Assembly: GCA_018894105.1 (NCBI GenBank)
Contig: CM032121.1
Coordinates: 31,596,230 to 31,660,229 of the forward strand
DNA length: 64,000 nt
Origin: Jacaranda mimosifolia
Lineage: Eukaryota; Streptophyta; Magnoliopsida; Lamiales; Bignoniaceae
Reading direction: 5' to 3'
In this document: positions 47,221 through 58,411 of the stretch, one piece after another
How the letters are laid out: every line of letters begins with the position of its first letter
How positions within the stretch are numbered: position 1 is the stretch's first letter
Made by a program: the position numbers and the translations under genes
Notes under the pieces: model-generated
What the model was told of the DNA's origin: nothing
The model's input: the letters and a program-made list of their open reading frames with translations, nothing else
The model's database searches: none

Positions 47221-49108
47221 AACTTTCAACATATAAATATTAAAGTCCGTTTTGTATGTATATATTGGGAAGATCTCAAATTTTAAAATTTGATTTCACT
47301 TATTTCCTTGTCTTTAAAATTCTATGCATTGCTAAATTTAGTTATGCCTTCTTTTAAATCAGCATATGTTGGATTTATTTGATATCTTCATGATCTTTTT
47401 ACTTTTGTATTATCTTTAACCAAATTAAATAGTTGGAAGAAACTCGTCAGAAGTTCAAACATCACAAAAGTGCTAAAAACCAAAAGTACTTCAAGGAGAT
47501 TGATGTAAATATATCTTTTTAATCGTTCAATGTATTTGGTTGAAAAATTCATATTTAACACACATTTTAAGAAACTAAATACATATGAGAAGGAAAAGTT
47601 TGAGGGTTGAAAAGTAAAGTCGCAAATCGATACAAAACAATGAGTTTGAGGGTTAAAAGGAAAAAGTTTGACCTGGAATATTCTATGATGAGATTCTTCA
47701 ATTGATGTCCCAGGGCCAGCGCTCTTCAAAAATCAAAGACATGTATATTCCCTAATTTTGTCCACGTCAAAGCACAAATTATATATTAATTGCAGTATTA
47801 CAGACAGAAATCATGGATTTGAATATCCTGTTAAGTGTTAACCAAACAATAGAATTTACAGTATCCAAACATTAATATTTACAAATCACAATGATGTGAG
47901 AGCGGAAGAATAGTCCTTCAAGTTGGTCAAGGTTGGTTTGATGTTTATGGGTCAGTTTAACATTGTGGGATTACAGAACTTGGAGATCACAACAAAATGT
48001 TAGAATATTGAGGCCATTGGACTGATTTCATCCACTCAAAAGTTCGTGTGAAAGTTACTAATTCGAGTTTTTAATGGGTAATTATATAGTTTTTTAATTT
48101 CAATATTTACAATCAGATAAAAGATATAATTCCCTGATAACAAAAAAGAAAAACCCTACTAACAACTTATAAAGATACATTTATTAAATTTAGTAATTTA
48201 ATTAATCTTTGTCAAGGGAGGGAGGAAAAAGAAAAAAAAAGAAAAAAAAAACCCTCCAGACGTGTATTGCAGAATCATTTAAAAACAATTTTGGCAAAGC
48301 TCGGACTTTGAACTGTTTTGATCTCAAAAATCGTCAGCACAAAGTCAGGTATTGAATACTGGAGAACAGGTAATTGCCTATCATAAATAAGCATCCACTC
48401 TACGTCCCGATCGTTAGTGTTCAAAACCGCCTAAAAAGAGCCCTCCTAATGACTGATGAGGCCGGCCGAGGCACTCTGAGCAACATATCAATGTGAGATT
48501 GATTGTCAAATGAAGCTGTAGTTGCACTCTAATACTAAGTCAATGGTCGGCATGGGAAAGACAAAAAGTTTTAAGACTAAAAATAGAGAATACTCCAAAT
48601 AGCATACTTGTGCATGCATAATGCTACAAATATTTAACACATGAGGTAGTTCAATCTTCTGCATTTTTCACGCCTATGATGTTCAACGGCTTAGATTATT
48701 TGGATCAGGTTGCAACTTGAATTAACTCAATTTCAATAAATTAAAGTGCAATTCTATTATTAGTAAGCGTACAAATAAAGTTTTACATGCACCACCTCCT
48801 GATATACTAAATTCAAAGCTGTGCTAAAATTAAAATTAACTTCTTTTCCATTTTCTACTGCTGAATTGGAATAGTATATTGAGAACCTAACAATCTGTAC
48901 CATACAGATGTATACGCATTAACAAAACTTACTTCCTTGAAAAACAAGTGGCAGACACTTGCAGGACCATGGCTACATATACATGCCGCAGAATAATACA
49001 GCCCAAGAAAGAAACTAAGCCAAATGTATGTCAGCTTTTTCCACTCCACAGGTTGAGCTTCAACACTCAAAACAAGCCGTCCATTCTCTATACTTTTCAG
49101 TGTTTTTC
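47221..49108. other. Intergenic sequence upstream of CEP gene 3
   Basis: No gene recognised. The part from about 48290 on is less AT-rich and would include the distal promoter. Reverse-strand frames at 47388-47729 and 48855-49070 show no domain. Confidence 0.45.
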
Positions 49109-49211
49109 TATATAATCTCCATGGGAAGGAATCTTCCCACTACTGAAGACCTTCATTGCATGCAACCCCACTACCCCCCCAACCTCCAGCCCACCAAATA
49201 TATCTATATAT
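49109..49211 (+). promoter_or_regulatory. Two candidate TATA boxes of CEP gene 3
   Basis: TATATAA at 49109-49115 and TATATAT at 49205-49211. The second would give a leader of about 60 bases and make 49298 the first ATG. The first would place an in-frame ATG (49160) upstream and add about 46 residues before the signal peptide, which would disturb secretion, so I prefer the second. Confidence 0.4.
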
Positions 49212-49297
49212 GCACAATACAGTCTCAAATTAACTCACAGCAGACTTGTCTTCCAATACTCTCTTCTCAACTACTTCCTTATATCTTCTTAATATTT

Positions 49298-49558
49298 ATG
49301 GCGAAAAATTCTAAGTCATTGTCCATTTTTGTACTTCTTCTTCTTCTGATTCTGTGTCAGGGAGTGGATGGGAGGCATTTGAAGTGCAGGAAATGTCCAA
49401 AGGGGCACCATAGAAACTCTTTGAAACCAATCAAGGGCGAGAAATTACACGGCGGCTCAGCCGAGACGACGGGGGCGAGCAAGGCTGAGTACGTGGATGA
49501 TTTTCGGCCCACGGCGCCGGGGCACAGTCCCGGCATCGGACATTCAATTCATGACTAA
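49298..49558 (+). CDS. CEP-type secreted peptide hormone precursor, single canonical domain
   Basis: An 86-residue intronless precursor. Residues 1-25 form a strong signal peptide (core LSIFVLLLLLILC, likely cut near VDG/R). Mature spacer residues 26-67 include a CRKC pair (residues 30-33) followed by KGHH, and basic stretches. The CEP domain is residues 68-82, DFRPTAPGHSPGIGH, followed by SIHD and the stop. It has the complete xFRPTxPGHSPGIGH pattern, with prolines 4, 7 and 11 available for hydroxylation. A longer open frame begins at 49028, but its first 90 codons read as leader and would bury the signal peptide, so I chose the ATG at 49298. The third codons of the spacer and domain are notably GC-rich (GCC GAG ACG ACG GGG GCG AGC), unlike CEP gene 2. 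Known family role: CEPR-dependent root and nitrogen signalling; the specific role here is inferred. Confidence 0.93.
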   Translation: MAKNSKSLSIFVLLLLLILCQGVDGRHLKCRKCPKGHHRNSLKPIKGEKLHGGSAETTGASKAEYVDDFRPTAPGHSPGIGHSIHD

Positions 49559-50704
49559 AAATTAAAATTCTTTGTAGCTTGTTAATATTAATTGTCTTTC
49601 TTAATCATTTTCTTGCAATTTTAGTTATAAATTGCTGCAATTAAGGCGAATTCTGTCGCATTATTAGGTGTAATGCCGCTGTTCATTTTATCTCAAGTAC
49701 TGTATATAAATTTTAAGTAATGTTGTTCAATGTTCAGTCTTCCTGCATGTTCTGGCTTCCATATATCTTATTGGTTCAAGTTAACACTGGCTATCTCAAC
49801 TAGTGTTCTTGCTATATTCTTGACAGTTAGTTGTATATAAATAGTCCTATATTTATTTTATAATTTAACTACATAGAAGTGATATTTGGATATTTTCTTA
49901 TAAAAATATATGACTATGGAACAATTACCTTTATCACGTGGAATAGATAATAAAATATCAATTAAAATAAAAAATTTAGACGCATATAAACTTTAAGAAA
50001 TCAATTCTAAAATTATTTAGTGCCATCAAGTTGTTCAAAATGTTGCTAGTCTCTCGTTACAAGAAAAACATATTTGAATTGGTAGCTCGTTTCCCACAAC
50101 TTTCATCTTATCGCATTAATGATTGTAAAAGAAAATTAAAATTTTAAAATGTAATCTTCTATTTCCTCTTAATATGTTTGATGAACTTATAAGTTTCTCA
50201 AAACAGATAAAATGTATCAAAACTTATAAAATATTTGGTATTTTCCTTGTTAAAGAAAAGAGCTTGTAAGCACTCAAAATAAGACTTTCTAATAAGTTAC
50301 TTTAAAAACTTCTTAAAAATCTTAACAAACTCTATTAATTTTAATTATATTAATTAATTCTAAAATTATTACAACTAACATCATAAAAGTTCCAATCTAA
50401 TTATTTTATCCAGACGTCAAAAACTTATTTTTAAAATAAACCTAACAACTTAGAAGCTTTAAGAATATCTTACAATATGTATATAGAATTTGATAAGATC
50501 TTTCAAGTAATATTAGCCAACCCTTTAAATCGAATAAATTAGCACAATGTTACATATAAATAACTACTTATGCTATGCATGATGGATTATGTATTTAGAT
50601 TGGCATTTTATTTATGATATATATATATTAGTTCACAACATATGAATATTTAAGAAAACGAGCAATAGGATAAATAACATATGTGTGTGTGTGTGTGTTT
50701 TTTT
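49559..50704. other. 3' flank of CEP gene 3, intergenic
   Basis: AT-rich, with a (TG)n run at about 50681-50698; no gene seen. Confidence 0.5.
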
Positions 50705-51148
50705 TTCTATAAGAAAACATCCTTTCACTAATGGAAAATTGGCGACGAATAGAATTCCGTCACAGTTCGAAGACAGTTGTGATGGATTTTTGATAAATTA
50801 CTCATAATAAAAAATTAGGGCATCAATTGCGATCAATCCATAATTGATGCTAAAAAATTCATTCCTGGCTACGAAATTGTTCCAATCAAATTCAAAGTTG
50901 ATGCTCTTGTAGTTAATCCTCGCTACGACCAATCCGTAGCTAATGAATAATGATCATTCTTTATATATATATATACTATTATATATAGCACAACGGTGTG
51001 GGACTCCAACTTGCACAATTTTGGTCAAATTCTAAATTTTCAGAATTTTGAGTTTTTTTTAATTGTATTTAAAAATTAGTTGTTGATTATTAAATTTGAT
51101 ATTATTTATTCCGTTTAAAGATATCTAAGTTTTTGAAATCATTTTTTT

Positions 51149-52519
51149 GATTAGAACAAATCTTTCTTTATTCACCTATCATATCAGAAAACAATTGCAT
51201 TCTATCTACAAAATCTCTTTCATCTCTACCTAAATATGTGGAAGATTTCTTAATCATTCGAATTCTATAATTCGATAAGTTTTTCATAACTTTTTTCTTA
51301 TTTTTAATAACTAATTTATTTCTATACCACTATATGTAGAATACTTCGAAAGTTATTTTACTAATATTCTCAATTCTCCAGCATTTTTTTCCTCTTTCTC
51401 TTCGCATGCCTCACTATTTGATTCTTTAATTTATTAATTTTTGATTGGTTTTTTATTCACTCTTTTGATTTTATTTTTGTTCATTTAGCTTTGTTATATT
51501 ACATGATGAAATTAAGAGATTTTGGAATTTTACTGCCTATAATTTCTTCACCAACCATGAATATAGTCTATCATTTAGTTTTTATTTGTTATTAAATTTT
51601 TATATTGTTTATATCTTTTTATTTGTTACTTAGTTCAAGTTATCAATTAGTTTATTTAATTATTATTTTTTAAATTCTATTTTTGTTTATTTAATTTTAC
51701 AATTTTACAAAACAGAGATATATTCATTGTTTTTAATATTTTCGTAATTTTTTTTTAATAGCTACAATTTTCTCTTTAGCCATTGATAAATTCTGTCATT
51801 TAATTTTTTATTTTCATTTAATTCTGTCATATTTTATTTTTAAAATCATTTTCTGGATTAGAACAAATCTTTCTTTATTCACTATCATATCCGAAAATAA
51901 TTGCATTCTATTTTCAAAATCTCTTTCATCCCTACATCAATATGTGGAAGATTCCTTAATCATTCAAATTCTATAATTCGATAAGTTTTTCATAACTCTT
52001 TCCTTATCTTTAATAACTAATTTGTTTCTACACCACTATATATAGAATATTTCGAAAGTCATTTTACTAATATCCTCAATTCTCTAGCATTTTTTTCCTC
52101 TTTCTCTTTGCATGCCTCACTATTTCATTATTTATTTATTAATTTTCATTGTTTTTTTTTAATCACTCTTTTGATTTTATTTTTGTTCATTTAGCTTTGT
52201 TATATTACATGATGAAATTAAGAGATTTTGGAATTTTACTGCTATTGTTTAATTTTTTTATTTGTTACTTAGTTCAAGTTATCAATTAGTTTATTTAATT
52301 TTACAATTTTACAAAAAGAGATATACTCATTGTTTTTAATATTTTTTTAATTTATTTCTTTTTTAATAGCTAAATTTTTCTCTTTAGTCATTGATAAATT
52401 CTATCATTTTTTTTTATTTTCATTTAATTCTATCATTTTTTATTTTAAATCATTTTCTTGATTAGAACAAATCTTTCTTTATTCCCCCATCATATCCAAA
52501 AACAATTGCATTCTATTTT
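51149..52519. repeat. Long tandem repeat (~600-700 bp), two full copies plus the start of a third
   Basis: Copies start with GATTAGAACAAATCTTTCTT at 51149 and 51856 (second reads GGATTAG..) and 52460, periods about 707 and 604. The third copy is split by the MULE at 52519 and resumes at 58412, continuing to about 59030 with the same landmarks (TTCATCTCTACCT-AATATG, CATGATGAAATTAAGAG, CATTGATAAATTCTGTCATTTAAT). The sequence is non-coding. Confidence 0.85.
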
Positions 52520-52857
52520 GGGTTAATTATATTAAACCCCCTAACCTATGGCCCTCGTTGCACATTGCCCCCTAACCGTTATAGATATGCAATTATACCC
52601 CCTAAACTAAGTAAAATGTTCTCCGATACCACCTTTATCCATTTTCGGTGGAATCTATGAGGAATATTTCGTTCCTTGCACATCACGTGCCCAATGCGTG
52701 GGGTGGCCCTGGGCATTTTCATCTGTTCACAAAATTGCAAAATAAGTAAAGGCATTTTTCACTTTCACATAACATCATGCCAAACAAGAGAGAGAGAGAA
52801 AGGGTCGTCTTCTTCATGCCGTCTTCTTCAAAAATTAGGGCTGAAAATTTTTCCGCC

Positions 52858-53273
52858 ATGGATGGAATTTGTAACTGCAGAAGGCCAACTGTGAAGAAGA
52901 CATCTTAGACTGATTTGAATACTGGAAGAAGATATGCCATTTGCTCCAAGTCCGGGTAAGATTCAGGAACTAAGTTCCTTTTTTTTTCACTCTTTTTTCC
53001 TTTTTGTTGTTGGGTTAGTGGGTGGAAGAAAGTTCCTTTATTTTCCTTTGTTTTGTTAAAATTTTGAAGTTTAAAACACTACAGGAATCTGGAGGGTACA
53101 ATTTTTTCAACTGGATTGATCCTCCAATGTGTGAACGGTCTCGGCAAATAATACCTGGGTTACTGCGCAGATTGAACAAGCTTGAAGATGAAATAGCAAG
53201 AAAGAAATCAAGAGAAAAGTGGCTGTGGGTGGCTTTGGTTTGCTCTTTTCTATGCATCTACTGCATGATTTAA
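52858..53273 (+). pseudogene. GRF-type zinc-finger / transmembrane protein ORF carried by the MULE
   Basis: The ATG at 52858 opens MDGICNCRRPTVKKTS, then a stop (TAG where family members have Trp or similar), then TDLNTGRRYAICSKSG up to a donor GTAAG at 52956. After about 130 bases, an acceptor-like ACAG leads into GGYNFFNWIDPPMCERSR, a helical IIPGLLRRLNKLEDEIARKK and a C-terminal membrane segment (WLWVALVCSFLCIYCMI). C-x-C, N-x-GRR-x(3)-C and FF-W-D are the signature of the plant GRF zinc finger followed by coiled coil and a single membrane anchor. The phase across the intron does not close cleanly with the splice sites I chose. With the stop, I class it as broken. Confidence 0.7.
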
Positions 53274-53951
53274 CTTTCTACTGCAAATGGTGGAGAAAGA
53301 AAGACGAAGATGGGAGTTGGAATTTTGTGTTCAGTGGATTGGATTTAAGTATCAAGTTCTATGTCATTTTTCTTTGCAATTGTACAGACATAGAGAACTT
53401 GACACCATTGGATGTAATGTGTGAAGAATGAAATAGGTTATGTATGTATCATGAATGATATTAATGTCAGGGCCATTTTGGTTATTTTGACATGTAGCAG
53501 GTTTTATTCTGACATGAATGAATGTGAGGCCCTATTGGATTTATTTTGAAATGAATTATATTCCAACATGTAGTAGGATATTGCTAATAGCTCATGTACA
53601 TGCCAAATTGCTCCAAACTATCCAAATAAAATGAGCCAAGATAAACCAAATTAACCCTTTAACTAAAGGGACCACATTTCATTCCAACCATCAATTTGTA
53701 AAAGCATTACATTGTTCCTTTCCACTGTACTGAATCTTTCATCACACATTTAACAAAAATCTATTCTTATAAACTATTGTTGTCATAACATCATACCAAA
53801 AATACCAAATCATTCCCCAAAATGACCTAATTATCAACTGTATTTAACATATCAATTACATCCAAAATAGTAATATTTTGCTGCACATCTAAAAACAGAA
53901 CATTTCTTCAGAGATCAAGAAATCTTGAGCAGCAGCCCTAAGTTCTTATTG

Positions 53952-56900
53952 CTAAGTGCAAACTGGCAGTTCCTCAATCTCGTCTTCATATTCTTCATAA
54001 AAAGATTGTGAAGCTTTACCTTTCTCTTTGCTCACCTATATACCAAACAAAATCAACAGACATTAATAAAAGTAATTAACTATATGGATGGTTAATAAAC
54101 TATGTATCTCAACCTAAAAAGGAGGAAAACTATGTACCACCTGCTGAGTTGGCTTCATGCTATCAATAGGCTTTGTGTTGCCAACAATTTTTTCCTTCCC
54201 TTTAGTTTCCTATATACCACACCATTGATCAACCACACTATTGAGCATATGCAAACATAAGAATGAAAATTCATAAATACCTTATTGTTGCTCCTAGATG
54301 GATAACTCTGAGCTGCAGTTTCTAATGAAACTTTAGATGCAACATCTTCAGTTTCTAATGAAACTTCCTATAAATTGAGCTCCAGCACCTTGATCATAGA
54401 TTTGTGCAACTTTATCAACAGCCACATCCTTCTTCATAGATTTGTTCTTCTTCTTAATAGGTAGCTTTTTTGGCTTTGATACCTATTTTCTTGACAGGGC
54501 CTGCAGCAGACCTTCGGCTGCTGGGAAATGGCTCCAAAGTAGCACTTCTCAACTGCAAAGCACAAACATATAGTCTTTAACTTAAACACCAATCAAATCA
54601 AAGAACAAACTAAACTAAATATCACTCACCACAGCATCCCTTGTGACTCTGTTTGTCTGGGAAATGGTGGACTCAGTTGTAGTGCAAAGTTGTTTCTTCT
54701 TCTTATTGCATCCCTATCAAAAGAGAAAGAAAAGTTCATTACAAATAGAACATAATATCTTAAGCAGAAGATAAGAAAATATAGAGCACATAATAGATTA
54801 AACTTACAGATGGTTTAGCCTTTCTTGATGTTTCTTTCTTAGCATTTGGTGGAGGCACTTCCACATGCTCCTCAGGTTGCTGATTCTTCATGTTAAGTGG
54901 ACAACTCCTTGAATTGTAACCTTGCACACCACACAGCCTGCATTTCATGATCAATCCTTGTCTTCCCAACTTTCTTGAGGTCTCACCAACATTTTTCACT
55001 TTCACTCCAATTTTCTTTTTCTCTTGCAACTCCTCAACTGACCACCTTCTGTCGTGCTTTTTAGGCCTTCCAGGCATTTTTTCTTTCATAGGAGGAAGTA
55101 ATATAGCTCTATTAGAAGTTGGCCACTCATCAGGCCCATTAAGGGCCACCATCAAGTGGCTATACACCCTCAAAAAGGTATCCTTGTGATAGCACACATT
55201 CACATAATCCTCAGGTTTGAATCCTATGAAATATAAGCTGGAAATTGCATGTGCACATAGGATCCCAGTCAGTTGCCACTTTCTGCAGCTACAATTTTTT
55301 TCTCCTACATGGACAGTGAACTTATCACCATATGATCCTTCAATTTCAAACTGCTCATGTCCATTCCAGTAGGCAATGAAGTCCATGCTCTTCTTCTTGT
55401 TCTCCTCAACAATTTTTTTAACATTTTGACAAATATCTCCCTTACACTTCATCATGTTATCTCTCTTCACATATAATCTTTTCATTAAAGCCATCCTTAT
55501 TGTTTCAAGTATATCAATAATTGGCTTGCTCCTAGCCTCTAAAATCAAAGCATTAAAACTCTCACACATGTTGTTCAATAGAATATCACATTTGGGATAT
55601 GTACTGAAATAAGATCTGGACCAATGAGCAGCAAGCCTCTGAGCAAGCCATTTAAATGCATTCAAGTCTCTTTCTCTCAACTCTTTTAGCACTCTCTCAA
55701 AATCAACAATTCTAGTGGCCTTAGCAGCTCTCCAAACTATAATTTTCAATGCTAAGCCCTTATGAACTGCTTTAAAATTATTGTACAGATGCATGACACA
55801 AAATCTATGCTCACAGTTTGGCATTAGCTTTTGAACAACATCTAACAAGCCTTTTTGCTTGTCAGACATTATTGTCCAATTCCCAACTTCACTTGTTATA
55901 TTCAAATCAGCCATTAACAACTGTAAAAACCAAATCCAACTATTTTTTTTTTCTCCACCACAGCATAAGCAAATGGATACATACAGTTATTAGGATCTAT
56001 CCCTACTGCACATAGTAGGATCCCACCATAATTTGTCTTTAAATGGCAATCATCAAAGCAAATCACTGGCCTACATTGGAGAAAACCTTTTTTCAATGAT
56101 CCCTAACAACAATAAAACCTTTTAAATACTAACTTGCCCTCAACTTCTCTTGTTTTTATTCTCACAGTTGTGTCTTTGTTACTCCTAATGATCTAAGCTG
56201 CATAGTTATAAAGCATGCCATATTGCTCCAGCTCATAACTAACAAACATTTGTGCAACCTTGACCTTTTCTCTATACATTTGGAACCTGCTAAACAACAA
56301 CTTACACTTTTTCTGCTAAGTTCTTATCTTTTCCTTATACTTATTTGCAACCCATTTAGAGTTAGCAACAACCACTCTCTCTGCCCTTGAACACTCATGC
56401 ACTCCAGACTATGTCTTAGCTTGCATTGTGTTCTCACCATGTATCTTAGAAGCATAAATTTGCCAAGGACAATTTGTATGTTTGCATTTCACTTGCACCT
56501 TATCTTTATCATTTTTTTTTTACACAACTTCTTTGCCATTCATGATTGAGTGTTGTCTAGCAGCTTTCCTAAAGGTATTAGTGTCAGGAAAACACAATCC
56601 AAGCTCAAAATGAGGTCCATTCATGTCAACCTGTGGGTTAAAAACTTCAAAGCCATCATGTTTAATGTGATCTCTCAAATTGGAAGTCCCCTCAGGTTTT
56701 GAAATTGAACTTGTATATGCTCTTTTGCTGTTGAACCCACCCACTTGAATATCTACATCAACTAATTCCTCCTCTGACAAATTATTCTCACTATTTACCA
56801 AAATATCAGAATAATTTGAATCATCCCCCAAAGACTGCTCATCATCACTACAACCACTATCATTAGTCTGCAACAATCATCTATCATCTATTGCTGCATG

Positions 56901-57445
56901 ATCATCAGCTTTGCCCCCCACATCATATTCATTTTCCTCCACTGCTCTACTCTCTTCCTCAGCCACATCATTCTCCATTGTCCTACCCTCTTCCTCAGCC
57001 ACTTCATTCTCCATTGCCCTACCTTTTTCCTCAGCTACATTATTCCCATCATGTTCCTCTTCATCATCACCTACATAATCTAAACTCTCTTCAATATCAG
57101 CACACATCTGGCTAAATTCATCAGTGGACTCCATTACACTAGAACTTTGCCCCTCTCTCTATCTGAATGATGTAAGAAAACTCCAACTACCCATTCCTCA
57201 TCAATGAAATTTACAAGACTAAGTGCATCATTATCAGTCTCCATCAAACTTATAGCAACACAGTCATTACCCCCAACTCTGCTATAGTAAAAGGCAACAC
57301 ATGTCATGTCTATACTTAAAAGCTTAGCCATTTCACATATTTCAATCATAGATATCTCATCTTGGCAACAGTAATCAAAATGAACTATTTTTCCTCCTAC
57401 ATATACCCTATGACCAAGCTCACAGAACTGCCCATTATAATGCAT
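53952..57445 (-). pseudogene. MULE transposase, multi-exon, broken
   Basis: The ATG at 57445 opens a 103-codon N-terminal frame (MHYNGQFCELGHRVYVGG), followed in other frames by an acidic region (56877-57134) and a spacer ending at the start of the MuDR DNA-binding domain (FRKAARQHSIMNGKEVV, 56520-56876). The catalytic region shows FDDCHLKTNYGG (near 56040), MSDKQKGLLDVV and CVMHLYNNF (54760-55920). The SWIM zinc finger CSCRKWQLTGILCAHA and a CCHC-like CRLCGVQGYNSRSC follow. A donor GTAAG after KAKPS and further exons lead to a stop at 53952. Breaks: a frameshift at 57134, stops near 56878, 56520 and 56196, and a frameshift near 55920. Enzyme activity is therefore unlikely, although the element's ends are fresh. 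Confidence 0.85.
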
Positions 57446-58411
57446 TCTGATAGTGAAATAATCAGTATTAGAACCTGCATAATATAGTGGAAGGAAGGAG
57501 TTTTATAAGTCTACAGGCAACTCAGTACAAAAAAGAATGCCTTTTAAATTGGTTTTGGGTGCGTAGGGCCAAATGCACACACATACATAAATGGCATCTG
57601 GTCCCCCATTCACAAACACAGTTGAACAGAAAACATGTGGGGCTTCAATTGGACCTTCTTTTTCCCAACAACCAACAACAATCTTCAATAAAGTAATCAC
57701 ATGCCAAAGAAAAGTAAAAAAAAAAGATAAGACAACACACTTTAGCATCTAGTCAAAGCACAAATAGCGAATGGAACCCACAAAATACTGAGAAAAAGAC
57801 ATAAACCGCAATATTCCTTTTCATAACTTTATAAAATAATCAATCGCTGCAAAATATGGTCAGATTTTGCCAAACCCAACAAATCTATGTACAAACCAAA
57901 AAACCCTATTCAAGCCCTACAATAAACAAAATACATGAAGAAAAATGGTTCAACAAACTTACTGTAATCTGGTGCACTTCTTCCTACTGGAATTGCGTCT
58001 TTCTTCCCTCTCATTTTCCAGCCCATTGCTTCGTCTCTTTTCTGGGTGTTTCAAAAATACAGAGAGGAAAAGAGAAAAGCCCTAAGTCTAATTTCAGATG
58101 AATTGAAGGTAAGACATCTGGTTTTGTTTTGTTTTGTTTTTTTAAATTTTCTTTTTTAGTTTAGGTTTTTTTCCTTTTTCATTTTTTTTACCGCAATTTT
58201 GTGAACAGGCAAAAATGCCCAGGGCCACCCCACGCATTGGGCACGTGATGTGCAAGGAACGGAATATTCCTCATAGATTCCACCGGAAATGGCTAAAGGT
58301 GGTATCGGAGAACATTTTACTTAGTTTAGGGGGTATAATTGCACATCTATAACGGTGAGGGAGCAATGTGCAATGAGGGCCATAGGTTGGGGGGTTTAAT
58401 GTAATTAACCC

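Larger units (their letters stand above)
52520..58411 (-). mobile_element. Mutator-like element with intact ends and 9-bp target duplication
   Basis: A 5892-base element. The terminal inverted repeats are about 205 bases, from GGGTTAATTATATTAAACCCC at 52520, mirrored by ..GGGGTTTAATGTAATTAACCC ending at 58411, and run inward to GGGGTGGCCCTGGGCATTTT. Few mismatches are visible. Target duplication: TTCTATTTT at 52511-52519 and 58412-58420, perfect, as expected for Mutator. It carries a broken MULE transposase on the minus strand and a GRF zinc-finger ORF on the plus strand, arranged tail to tail. The near-identical ends suggest it is the youngest layer of the nest. Confidence 0.93.

Noticed and set aside
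49028..49297. Upstream extension of the CEP gene 3 frame
   Set aside because: It would place about 90 low-information residues before a strong signal peptide and begins upstream of both TATA candidates; read as leader and promoter sequence.
56891..57115. Plus-strand frame rich in His/Pro/Leu
   Set aside because: Antisense shadow of the acidic, repetitive region of the MULE transposase.
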